A stretch of DNA of 64,000 nt, from the NCBI GenBank assembly GCA_964058845.1, contig CAXKVR010000009.1, positions 124,001 through 188,000 of the forward strand, given 5' to 3'. The translations under genes were made by a program, and so were the position numbers. Shown here piece after piece: positions 49,346 to 60,482 of the stretch (positions are counted from its first letter, which is position 1; the number at the start of each line of letters is the position of its first letter). This DNA comes from Carex sylvatica (lineage: Eukaryota > Streptophyta > Magnoliopsida > Poales > Cyperaceae). The notes below the pieces were generated by a model, which saw only the letters and a list, made by a program, of their open reading frames with translations, searched no databases and was not told the origin of the DNA.

Positions 49346-50911
49346 TAGGACTGCTAATGAGTTGAGCCGGCTCGCGAATGAATGAGTTGAGCGGCTCAAT
49401 ATTTCATAACGAATTGGATTTGAAACTGAAAAAAACTCAAACTCGACTCGGCTCGCTTTTGAAGAAAAAAGCTCGGTTCGGCTCGACTCATTTAAACACT
49501 TGGCTTGATTCGGCTCGGCTCGCGAGCCGGCTCATATTTTTGCTTAATTATTAACAAAAAAAATTGTGTCGAACATTTAATTCTGTTGCAATGCATAAAC
49601 ATCATTTACTGTTGAATATCAACAGTGAAGTCTTCATATTATACAAATATTAAAAAATATAAGTTAACAATAATATCATCTAAAGTAGCATAAGTATAAA
49701 AGTTTAATAAAATAATGACAATAACAACGAAAAATATAACTAATAGAATACAATAGAACTATGGATATATGAAAAGTTAAATAAATTAATAAATAAGATA
49801 ATAAACTAACAATATCATGTAAATAACATTTGTATCAAACTTTGAATACAATAGACATCTTTTCACTGATTTCCAATTTAAAATTGTTTCAAATTTCAAT
49901 TTTTTTCAAATTTCAATTTTATCCAAATCTCAAAAATTTTGCAAATTAAAAAAAAAATTAAATTTAGAAAAATTGAAATTTCATAAAAATTTGAAATTTG
50001 AAATCGGTAAAAAAAATGTCTATTGTATTCTATGTTTGGTACGAATGTTATTTACATGATATAGTTAGTTTATTATCGAGTTTGGCTAGTATAACATCAA
50101 TATCATTTCAACCTATATAACACCAACTTTAAGACCTATCAAATTGACTTCGAACGACTAATTCAAACCGTTCAAATCAATTTACATTATGTGTGATGCA
50201 TTTACATACAAATTTTTTATATTTTCGAGTTATTTTAGTATCAAATCAAGCGGTAAAAATATTAAAAAATTAATGTATTAAAAATAACTTAAAACTCACA
50301 CATTTGACCGCTTGACCTAATACTAAATAAATTCTAAAAGTTATAAATTTGGTATGTAAACGCACAACTAATGAAGTAGATCGGTTTGAACGGTTTGGAT
50401 TAACCGTTTGAAGTCAATTTGATAGGTTTTAGAGTCGATATTATATAGGTTGAAATGACACTGATGTTATACTAGTCAAACTCTTTATTATCTTATTTAT
50501 TAATTTATTTAATTTTTCACATATCCATGGTTCTATTGTATTTTATTAGTTATATTTTTTGTTGTTATTATCTTTACTTATTTAATCTTGTATACTTATG
50601 CTACTTTAGATGATATTATTGTTAACTTATTTTTATTAATATTTGTATAATATGAAGACGTCACTGTTGAATAGTAAGGTAAATGATATTTATGTATTGC
50701 AACAAAATTAAATGTTCGACACAATTTTTTTGTTAATAATTAAGTAAAAATATGAGTCGGCTAGCGAGCCGAGCTGAGTCGAGCCAAGTGTTTACATAAG
50801 CCGAGCTGAACTTTTTTCTTTCAAAAGCAAGCCGAGTTAGAGCCGAATTATTTTACTTCTCTCAATGAACCGAGCTGAGTTTAAGCCGAATTTTAATCAT
50901 TAGCAGCCCTA
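49346..50911. mobile_element. hAT-like foldback element 1 (1.57 kb)
   Basis: The ends are TAGGACTGCTAATGA and TCATTAGCAGCCCTA. Long inverted arms (about 500 bp) carry GGCTCG/CGAGCC-rich subterminal sequence. A 'gcagctaa' repeat flanks the element (49338-49345 and 50916-50923, offset by 4 bases on the right). The core is rich in 'aaatttcaa' tracts. There is no transposase ORF. The second arm contains a nested MITE (50078-50483). Confidence 0.6.
50078..50483. mobile_element. Mutator-type MITE (406 bp) nested in hAT-like element 1
   Basis: Terminal inverted repeats GAGTTTGGCTAGTATAACAT and ATGTTATACTAGTCAAACTC extend over about 40 bp. The element is flanked by a perfect 9-bp duplication tttattatc (50069-50077 and 50484-50492). 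Internal arms pair around 'accgttcaaatc' and 'ggtttgaacggt'. It is non-coding. Confidence 0.78.
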
Positions 50912-51540
50912 GCTAGCAGCTAATATGTTTTTTTCTATCTTGAAGGATGTGATATGAGTAAATTATACTAACAAATAAAAAATAAAGTTAAAAACTAGCT
51001 ACGTGCAAATATTTTACCCATCAATGCTTTCATTGTGTTATATCTTAAAATAAAATTTCATCAAACAAACAATTAGAACACACAATCACATATTAATCAC
51101 AAATTAAAAAATTATCCTTATTCATGAGAATATATAATTCTCTCTTGGGCTGAGCGTTTCTCTCTATGGCCCATTTCCTCCCTGGTCATCCTCCTAGTAT
51201 TTCATTTTTCGTTGTGAGAGATCCTTATTTTTTGTGCTTTTTATTTGTTTTGACCCCCAATAATTTTAGTAATTACAAACATATATTGAACAAGGTGTAC
51301 AAATCTTCAGTTACAAATTTCTTGTTGAGATAATTCTTTTGTCCAAAATGTTACTCTTATCTTTATCTCGGCAAAACACATGCATGCTCATTATCAGAAA
51401 TTGTTAGATGAAACTAATAACAAAGGAATTTATTTATATTGGATCTTAACGTAAATAATATAAATCACAGACTTAGAAAGTCAGGGGCAGACTTGTGATC
51501 GTACTCTTAAATGTACAATTGAATGAGTAATGCTAGGGCG

Positions 51541-51821
51541 GATTAGTCTGTATTACAGATTAATTTTTTTTTTCCTCAAAATTATAACGGTGAATCCGAA
51601 CCATACAATATGGTGTCCATATAGATATGTATTTGTAAACTAAATTTTATCTTTCTAAGAATTTTTTTACTATTTCTTTAGATGGCTAAAAAATCAATTA
51701 ATGTTTCGGATCAAGTGATTTTTTGTCCATCTAAAAAAATAGTAAAAAAATTAAAAAAATAAATTTAATTTACAAGTACATATTCATATAAATATCATGT
51801 TGAATATTTCGGATCCACCAT
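51541..51821. mobile_element. Foldback MITE, unit 6 copy
   Basis: It is the diverged last copy; array homology ends at about 51,835 just beyond it. Confidence 0.5.
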
Positions 51822-51835
51822 TATTTTTGGTAATA

Positions 51836-52890
51836 GAAAATAATGACCACATTCAAGAAATATAACAAGAGTCGCTACAACCTCCTGCCCTGCACCGAGC
51901 TTTACCGTTTCTCTCTTTTTCTTTAAATATATTTAACTTTTATTTAGAGGAGTGTTTGACGTAGGTGTAAAAAATAAATAAAGAGAAGTCTTTAGTAAAA
52001 ATGTTAAGGCTTGGTTCAATTCAATAAGAGAAGTCAAGAGTAGCAAAATAAAGAGAGAGCAACTATGATGCTTAGTCAGCATTTGTTTTTCATCAACTAA
52101 AGAACCAGAGAGCGCCACGCAAGGGGTAGACTAAAATTTTTTACATAACGCCCTAGCAATATACTTTTATTGCATACAAGTCTTTACACATTTTTAAAAT
52201 ATTTTAGATTGGATCCTCTTAATTAATCTTTTCAATTTGGACTCAAAAATGAATTAAAATTGAATCGGCAAGTAATAATACTTTTGGACCAATTTGAAAA
52301 TAACATAATAAACTTCAAATTGGTCTAATCATTTTTAATGATATGTTCAAGATATTAATTATTTAAAATGTTATATTTTACAGAAGTTCGTTCAAGTGTT
52401 TTCTATATCAATCTCAATTATTAACATTTTATTTTGCTGATGAATTTCAATTAACTTAATTATCATGTTCGTTTATTCATAAAATACTATTTGTTCGTTT
52501 AATGTTACATATTTTTATTACAAAAATACATTCAAACATTTCGTACATTAGTTTCAGTTACTAATTTTATATATGAATTTTGCATGATGTTACAATTTTT
52601 TTTCAGATTACATGAATAATATAACTTGACTTTCACTAAATTGTGCCTTTAGAGACATCCTCTGAACTATCTAATAAACAATTTCAGAATAAAAGTATTA
52701 TGGAATTCTAATTTCCATAATAAAATCTCGAAGTTTAATTCAGCCAAAACTAAAATCTCAAGTAGTGTAGTAAATTCAAGGAGAACATAATGAAGGGGGT
52801 GGGGGTCAGTGATAGATAGTGATGTCAGCATTGTTCTTTCTTGATTTGTGAGTAGCCATTAGAGCTACAGTGGAGAAGGAGAAAGATAGA
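51836..52890. other. No gene seen
   Basis: AT-rich sequence without recognisable coding or repeat structure. The minus-strand ORF at 51933-52118 is low-complexity and unsupported. Confidence 0.5.
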
Positions 52891-52894
52891 GGAG

Positions 52895-53075
52895 TTGTTG
52901 GGCCTACAAGTAATGAGGCCCAAGTTCTATATGTAACTGGGCCATCGTTAATTAAAAGAATAGGAGAAACAGGAGAATCACTGAAGGGAGGGCCCCACAA
53001 TGACAGACTCATCCATTGACCTGTCGTGGACGGAGGCAGTTACAAAAGCGGGGACCCCAACGCTACTGGGCCTAT
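52895..53075. promoter_or_regulatory. Cluster of site II / TCP-type promoter motifs
   Basis: TGGGCC occurs at 52899-52904, 52917-52922 (reverse), 52938-52943 and 53067-53072, and GGGCCCCAC occurs at 52990-52998, all within 175 bp of unusually GC-rich sequence. In plants such clusters are bound by TCP factors and mark promoters of housekeeping genes. No recognisable gene adjoins it here, so it may be a captured or orphaned promoter. Confidence 0.4.
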
Positions 53076-53412
53076 GTCTCCATTGGGGAAGTAACTGGAC
53101 GGTCCACATTCGGGACACACAAGACAGGAGATGATGAAAATAATGGAGAATCACTGGAGAGGTGAGTAGGTGACCACTTGAGGGCACCATCTACCATGTT
53201 CTCACGCTAGAAGAATCTCACAGGAAATAGCAGCCTATAAGTCAATTATACATTTTCTTTAATTTTTATTGTTAATTACCAAAATTCCAGCTGTGATTGG
53301 ATATAAATGTATCTTAACTTTCGACAGTCTTGGTTAGTGGCTTAGTGCAACGACTTTTGGTAATATGGGATGTACAAAAAGTGACATTAAAATTTATCCT
53401 TTACATTTTCAT

Positions 53413-54331
53413 TAGGGCTGCTAATGATTAAGGTTTGGCTCAAATTCAGCTCAGTTCAATGAGAAAAACAAAATGATTCGGCTCTAACTCGGCTCGTTTT
53501 TGAAAAAAAAAGCTCGACTCGACTCGGCTCACTTTTGAAAGTAAAAGCTCGACTTGACTCGACTCGGCTCATATAAACAATTGGCTCGACTCGCGAGCTC
53601 GTGAGTCGGCTCATATTTTTATTTATTTACACTTTCCATTAAGTAAGCATTTGGTTTAATTTTGAGGGGTTAATACTAACTTATTGCTCAATTTTTTTTT
53701 ATGCGAATAAATTTCGAAATTCAATTTCAATTTCATAGTTTTTTCAAATTTCAAATTTTTTCCAAATTTCAAATTTCAATTTTTTTTTCCAAATTTGAAA
53801 TTGTTTTAAAAAATTTTCAAATTTCAATTTCTTTTTCAAAATTTCGAATTTCAATTTTTTGTTTTGAAATTTCAAAATTTTTTTGAATTTCAATTTTTTT
53901 TTTTTTTTCTAAAGCCATGTTAGTATTATTTTTATCTTGTAGAAATAGCCTACATTATTATAACAGATTAAAGAAGCACTTCACAGTTCACAAAAAATAA
54001 TTTACCGGTACATATAACAATAAGTTCAAAATTATTCATTTGAAAACATCTGCTACATCAGAAATGCAGAGTAATAGACTGGTATTAACCCCTCAAAAGT
54101 CAAAACAATTGCTCGATTGCTTAATGGAAAGTGCAAATAAGTAAAAATATGAGCCGACTCGCGAGCTCGTGAGCCGAACCGAGTGTTTACATAAGCCGAA
54201 CTGAGCTTTTTCTTTCAAAATCGAGCCGAGTCGAGTTCGAGCTTATTTTAGTTTTGAATCCAATTAGTTATGAAATATTGAGCCGCTCAACTCATTGATT
54301 CGCGAGCCTGCTCGACTCATTAGCAGCCCTA
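53413..54331. mobile_element. hAT-like element 2 (919 bp)
   Basis: Perfect 15-bp ends are TAGGGCTGCTAATGA and its complement. The 8-bp flanks attttcat (53405-53412) and attttgat (54332-54339) differ at one base; 8-bp duplications are typical of hAT elements. Both subterminal regions are dense in GGCTCG/CGAGCC. The core (about 53,700-53,910) is an expanded 'caaatttcaattt' tract. It is non-autonomous. Confidence 0.7.
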
Positions 54332-55260
54332 ATTTTGATCGACATGTACAAGTGAAACACCCAGCTTTGATTGATGACACGAGACCATCTGGTGTAATCG
54401 TAATTTTAAGTAGTGAAATCGTAATTTTTTTAGATTTGTAGAGGGTAAGAAGCAAAAGCACGAGAGGGGAATAGTGATGTTATGTTGGTCCTAATCCGGA
54501 TAAATGGTGTTTTCCTCTTTTTCCTTATCAAGAGTTTTCGTCCTTATCATGAGTTTTCGTAACAGATAATTAATAATCGCTGTGCATTTTTTGTCCATAT
54601 GTAAATCATAACTTGTGTGTTTTGTTGTTTTATATGTAAATTACTCGAATTGCTGTTTTTAATGATAAAAGAAATCCATTATTTATTAAAATCGGTGATT
54701 TTAAAACTAAATTAATAAAAATACAAAAAAATTATAAAAAATATAAAATTTGATCACCAACTACATTTTAATATTGAGATCACATCTAATGGTTTAAATC
54801 GATCATTAAACTTTAAAAATCGATAAACAAATTAATTATACCACAGCTTCAGAACAAACGGTTTGAACCTCAGAGTTCATGACAAGATCTTCATGTCATC
54901 GTTTGTACCTCAGAGTTCATGACAAGATCTTCATGTCATCGTTTGTACAAATACGCAACTACGAAGCTGGCGAAACCTCAAAATCATGCAAATAATGAAG
55001 TTCGTCTCCAACATCGGTTCTTTTGTGGCATGCATGGTGTTGTATACCCAACAATTTATTTGTGAATGTAATGTGTGCTTGCGTTTTGTGTTCCTTAGAA
55101 AAAAGAAGAGAATAGTGTGTTAATTAATCTTTGTAGACATTCTACCAGACATAAATATTTTTTCACTTGGACTCTGTTACAATTTTCTTTTGGCCATTGT
55201 GTCAATAATTAAGTGATCTATATTGCATGCACCATTTAAAAAAAAAAAATGGAAATTCGT
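54332..55260. repeat. About 1-kb local duplication, first copy
   Basis: It matches 55,340-56,474 from 'cacctggtgtaatcgtaatt'-type sequence through 'caaaatcatgcaaataatga' and 'cttttggccattgtg' to 'gtgatctatattg'. Within it a 40-bp segment, 'cctcagagttcatgacaaga' and onward, is itself repeated at about 54,870 and 54,910. No gene is recognised. Confidence 0.6.
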
Positions 55261-55339
55261 AACTTTGTAAAATAGTTTATTTTCAAAAAGATGGAAAAAA
55301 AACGTCACCCACCCCAATAACTTTATCCTTTACATTTTG

Positions 55340-56474
55340 ATTCACATGTACAACTGAAACACACACCCATCTGGTGAATTCGTAATTTTAAGTGGTGAAA
55401 TCATAAGTTTTCAGATTTGTAGAGAGTAAGAAGCAAAAGCATGAGAGGTGAATAGTGATGTTAGGTTGGTCGAAATTTGGATTGGTGTTAGCTCTTTTGC
55501 CTTGTCCTGAGTTTGCCTCTTTTGCCTGGTTGAGGTACGAAGGACACCTGGCTAGAAATATTTAGCTGCCATATTTTTGGAAGATAATCTCCTCCCAATA
55601 ATCCCGTTATCAGATCTTCTGCCGAATTTTGGAACCATCTCTAATAATCGCTGTGCACCTATTTTCCATATTTGTAAACCATAACTTGCGTGTTTTGTTT
55701 TTTTTTGTATAAATTACTACTTGCATAATATGTAAACCACTCCTTGTAAACAAATCGAGACTGTCTTCTAGTGTGTGTTTGAATTTTATATTTTTAAAGT
55801 TTAAACATTAGATCGAAATTATTCAATATTCAATCAATATTAAAATGTGCTTAGATATCAAATTTTATATTTTTTGAAACTTTTTTACTATTTATTAAAA
55901 TAATTTTAGAATGATTGTTTTCAATGATCAAATTTTTTTTTCTTTGTTTACTACAATCGGCAATTTTAAAACTGAATTAATAAATACTAAAAAAATTTAA
56001 AAAAAATATAAAATTTGGTATTCAAGCATATTTTAATATAGATATCACATCTAACTGCTTGAATTGACCATTTAGACTTTAAAAATCGAAAAACAAATTA
56101 AATACACCACAACCCCAGAACAAACGATTTGAATCTCAGAGTGCATCACAAGATCTTCCAGGTTATCATTTGTACGAATACACAACTACAAAGCTACGAA
56201 TACGCAACTACAAAGCTGGCGAAATCTCAAAATCATGCAAATAATGAAGTTCGTCTCCTGCATAGGTTCTTTTGTGGCATCCATTGTGTTGTACCCAACA
56301 ATTTATTTGTGAGTGTAATGTGTGCTTGCATTTTGTGTTCCTTAGAAAAAAGAAGAGAAAAGTGTGTTAATCTTTGTAGACATTCTACCAGATTTAAATA
56401 TTTTTTCATTGGGGGCTTTGTTACAATTTTCTTTTGGCCATTGTGCAATAATTAAGTGATCTATATTGCTTGCA
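55340..56474. repeat. About 1-kb local duplication, second copy
   Basis: This is the diverged partner of 54,332-55,260, with extra sequence inserted in its middle. Its end is the insertion point of hAT-like element 3. The plus-strand ORF at 56129-56455 is not conserved in frame with the first copy and is probably not coding. Confidence 0.55.
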
Positions 56475-57659
56475 CAGAGCTGCTAATGATTAAGGTTCGG
56501 TTCAAATTCGGCTCGGCTCAATGAGAAAAACAAAATGATTTAACTCTAACTCGGCTCACTTTTAATAGAAAAAAAAGCTCAGCTCGGCTCGGCTCATGTA
56601 AGTACTTGGCTCGACTCAGCTCGGCTCATGTAAGCACTTGGCTCGACTCAGCTCGTGAGCTCGCGAAGCTACTCGCGAGCCGGCTCATATTGCATGTTGA
56701 AAAAATAATCATTTAACTATTTTAAAGAAATGATCGAAGTAGAATATAAATATTCTTATGACTTTAAATTACATGTTGAAAAATATTTATTATTTTTTAA
56801 AGAAATGATCTAAAGAAATTTGAAAAAACGATAATTTCTTTAAAATAATTTTAAAATGCCAGCTCATATTACATGTTGAAAAACATTGAAATTTGAAAAA
56901 TTTTGAAATCTGAAAAAATTTGAAATTTTGAAATTTTCATAGTTCAAATTCCAAATTTCAAATTTTTCAGATTTCAAATTTTTTTCAGATTCAAAATTTT
57001 TTCAGATTTCAAATTTTTCAGATTTCAAATTTTTTCAGATTTCAAAATTTTTCAGATTTCAAAATTTTTCAGATTTCAAATTTTTCAGATTTCAAATTTT
57101 TTCAGATTTCAAATTTTTTAGATTACAAAATTTTTCAGATTTCAAAAAAATTTCGGATTTCAAATATTTTCAGATTTCAAATTTTTGTAGATTTCAAATT
57201 TTTCAGATTTCAAATTTGTTCAAATTTAAAAAATTTTCTTTTTCAAATTTTAAAGGTTTCAACATGTAATATAAGCCGGCATTTTGAAATTATTTTTAAA
57301 AAATGATCTTTTTTTCAAGTTTCTTTAGATCATTTCTTTAAAAAATAATCAAGTTTTTCAACATGTAATTTAAAGTCACAAGAATAACTCTATTCCACTT
57401 CAATTATTTCTTTAAAATAATTAAATAATTATTTTTTTAACATGTAATATGAGCCGGCTCATGAGCCGACTCGTGAGTTTGCGAGTCGAGCCGAGTTGAG
57501 CCAAGTGTTTTCATGAATCGAGCTGGGCCGAGTTTTTTTCTTTCAAAAGTGAGCCGAGTCGAGTTAGGACATTTTTTAGTTTCGAGTCTGATTCGTTATG
57601 AAATATTGAGCCGCTCAACTCATTGATTCGCGAGCCAGCTCGACTCATTAGCAGCCCTA
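56475..57659. mobile_element. hAT-like element 3 (1.19 kb)
   Basis: The ends are CAGAGCTGCTAATGA and TCATTAGCAGCCCTA, with GGCTCG-rich subterminal blocks on both sides and long inverted arms ('acatgttgaaaaa' against 'tttttcaacatgtaa'). It splits a 'gcatgcaccattt' site that is intact at about 55,228. A clean 8-bp duplication is not visible. Confidence 0.62.
56930..57245. repeat. Tandem 16-17 bp AT repeat inside hAT-like element 3
   Basis: 'tttttcagatttcaaa' is repeated about 17 times with small variations, forming the core of the element between its inverted arms. Confidence 0.75.
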
Positions 57660-58060
57660 TGCACCATTTAAAAAAAAAAATGGAAATTCGTTTACATATA
57701 ATTCAAATTTACATATATACTTACAATTTATAATACTTTTGAAGGTGAAACTATTTCTCGTGACAACATTCAGTACATAATATATCATGCTACAATAATA
57801 GACCACTATCTGTGAGGGTAAAAATTTATTATTTCCAATAGTACACAAATAGAAAGTGCTATTGCTGATCATATCGGTATTACTGACAAGAGTATCCATG
57901 AAGATACCGCCAGCAAAAACCACTTTTAGCCTTGCATATAGTGACAGATTTTTGTAGTATCTCCATTTCATTATTAAGCACGTTAGGTGTCCGATCCGCA
58001 AACGGCTACGATTGAAAGATGAAACTTTGAATTTAATCTCAGCCCTTCAATTACATAATT
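57660..58060. other. No gene seen
   Basis: AT-rich. The minus-strand ORF of 114 codons (57657-58001) overlaps the end of the hAT-like element and has no recognisable domain. Confidence 0.4.
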
Positions 58061-58782
58061 TATTTTCTTTTGATTAAATGTATTTATTTTATGTATAGAA
58101 GTCTACATTTAGTTAAAAAGATACTCACCACATGTGCTGCCACACGATACGTTACAATCAAAATTGAACAGACTTTGAAATTTAGTGATATATTCCTTTC
58201 TTTCCATATTTCTCAACTTCAATTGACCAGACTCCACTTTCCATTTTTTTATTTCTTTGTTTCCTTAATTCTTCTCGTTTCTATATAGATCACAATGAAT
58301 TTTTTTTTCTTATTTATCCTTCTTTGTTTCTATACATATTATTGTGGGCAATTTAGAATATATTTTCAATATAGAATATATCAATGTGTGTGTAGATATA
58401 CATATATTCTAAATTAATTTGTCTTCTTTTGATTAAATGCATTTATTTTATGTATAAAAGTCTAAATTTAGTTAAAAACATACTCAGTACATGTGCTGCC
58501 ACACAATACGTTACAATTAAAATTGAACAGACTTTGAAATTTAGCAATATATTTCTTTCTTTCCATATTTCTCATCTTCAATTGAGCAAACTCCACCTTC
58601 CATTTTCTTATTTCTTTGTTTCATTAATTCTTCTTTGTTTCTATACAGATCACAATGGAAATTATTTTTTTATTTCCTTATTTATCTTTCTTTGTTTCTA
58701 TACAAATTGTTGTGGGCAATTTAGAATATATTTCCAATATAGAATATATCAATGTGTATGTAAATATACATATATTCTAAAT
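58061..58782. repeat. 360-bp tandem duplication, two copies
   Basis: The copies run 58061-58420 and 58421-58782, starting 'cttttgattaaatg' and ending 'atacatatattctaaatt'. They differ by scattered substitutions. A more diverged relative of the first 130 bp occurs near 62,170-62,330. ORFs in the two copies are not conserved along their length. Confidence 0.7.
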
Positions 58783-60439
58783 TGGAAACAAGGAAGAAAA
58801 ATAATATAAATTGGAAACAAAGAAGAATATAAATTGGAACGTATGTGTGTATATATAATTCTCTTATAATGTGTGTGTGTGTATATTCTATATATACACA
58901 CATGATAACACTTTTTATTTATGTTTTTTTTATATCATATTATATGTTGATATTGAATTGTTGTACAATATTTGATATTAGATTCGAATCGAGCTATTAT
59001 TTGATATCATTGGTACTTAAAAAATAAAGAATCATCACATCATCAAATTATTATCAAAGATCACGATTCAAGTTAATTAAAAATACATAATCATATAAAT
59101 TCTCTATTAACATGTCTCTTAAGTTTTGGATAATTTTTATTTTCATTGATATATTTTTTATAGAAAATATATATTTTTCTTATAATATGCAATGTTATCA
59201 GAACCGAACCGGACATCGAACCGCTAAAGCTTCGGTTCAAGATTCGCTGGTCAGACCGATGATTTTACCAGTTCAATTGCTGATTTTTTTAAAATATATA
59301 TAACTTATTATGATATTATCTCAATGGTGACTAATTGATATGATTTTTTACTACATTATCTGATGGTGACTATCAGATATTTCATTAAAATATCACCTTA
59401 TTGTTATCAGTGTACACCAGTACGAAGTAGCTCATTTGTTCATAAACCACAAAGTACCCAATCACAGTCAAAGCAACATTATAGTGCTCGTTAATTTGTT
59501 TTCATTGATTTACATTTTACTCCCCAAAAAAAAGAAAGCTAATTGGAGTCTAAAATGACCTTTTCTACCTTTCTCAATATCATGGCTTTGGGACTATTAA
59601 GAGTACAGATCAAATAGTTCATTTTAAAAAGAACACAAATAAATCTTTGTTTAATAAAGAACTAGATTTTGAACTTCTAATTCTGAATTTTTAGAACACT
59701 GATAATTTTATTTGGGAACCAACAACACAAATGCAAGCTTTGCTTCAGCTCTGTACACCATTTTACCTTCTACGACCTTTGTAAATGCAATTCTGGTTTC
59801 GTTCAAAAATATACTCACAGGTATTTGATTGAGAGAGAAACATGTATAGATTTATTACTACACAATTAGACAAAATAATTGGCAACTCTACCACTCTCAT
59901 CTAAATGTTATTTTAATTTGAGCATTTCATCGAACACCTTTAATGCATTCATCTATCCAATACAATCATCTCAAAAATTCGAACTTTTCAAGTGCATGGA
60001 CTACAAATTCGAATTAAATGATCAAATGGGAATACTTACAGTATCTAATGCAAGTTCTTGGATGATTTCGTTTCAATTTTATGCCTTCAAAAATTAGAAG
60101 GTCCTTGAGCCTATGTGCAATATACCACAAGAAATACCAAGAGATTGAAGGAGGAAGCCTGTTTGAAGGAGAGAAGAGAGCAAATTTCATATTTATTTCC
60201 ATCTCAGCGTGTGGAGAAAAGGCAGGAAATAGAGAATCCAGCGAAATTGGAAGATTTGCAAAATTATCGCTTCTGCAAGAGAAAGAATCTAGCGAAATAG
60301 GATGAACCGTGGTTTAATCCAGTTTTCTCTAGCGAATTTTTGACATGAACCGGCCGATAAAATCGCTTTTAACCGATACAACAACAGAAGCGGTAATTGA
60401 AAGGAACTACATTAGAAGAAATTCATTAAAATATTAGCG
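58783..60439. other. AT-rich intergenic sequence
   Basis: It includes a GT-repeat hairpin at about 58,870-58,905 and a stretch (59,200-59,275) with 'accgaaccgg' and 'cggttcaagattcgctggtc', typical of old plant transposon ends. Small ORFs at 59879-60305 show no family features. Confidence 0.4.
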
Positions 60440-60482
60440 AAATAGGATGTGTCTCCGTTGCAACGTACGGGCATGATACTAG
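60440..60482 (+). mobile_element. Helitron-like 3' terminus
   Basis: A short GC-rich hairpin (ccgttgcaacgtacgg, 60455-60470) is followed after 8 bases by CTAG (60479-60482) and then T. This hairpin-plus-CTRR arrangement with a T target base is characteristic of Helitron 3' ends. The matching 5' TC end was not identified. Confidence 0.4.

Larger units (their letters stand above)
46708..51835 (+). repeat. Decayed unit 6, interrupted by insertions
   Basis: It starts like the other units with cassette A and a Raf-like gene, then diverges. It holds a foreign segment (about 48,380-48,850), a truncated promoter-type stretch (about 48,890-49,260) split by a SINE, and a hAT-like element (49,346-50,911). 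It rejoins unit sequence from about 50,924 to 51,835 and ends within the foldback MITE. The PAM2 gene and everything after it are missing. Confidence 0.8.

Noticed and set aside
53701..53910. Low-complexity tract and its ORF rich in F, Q and S
   Set aside because: It is the AT-repeat core of hAT-like element 2; the ORF is a by-product of the repeat.
56930..57245. Regular short repeats considered as CRISPR or a satellite
   Set aside because: There are no distinct spacers, the period is 16-17 bp with no unique sequence between repeats, and it is confined to one transposon core.
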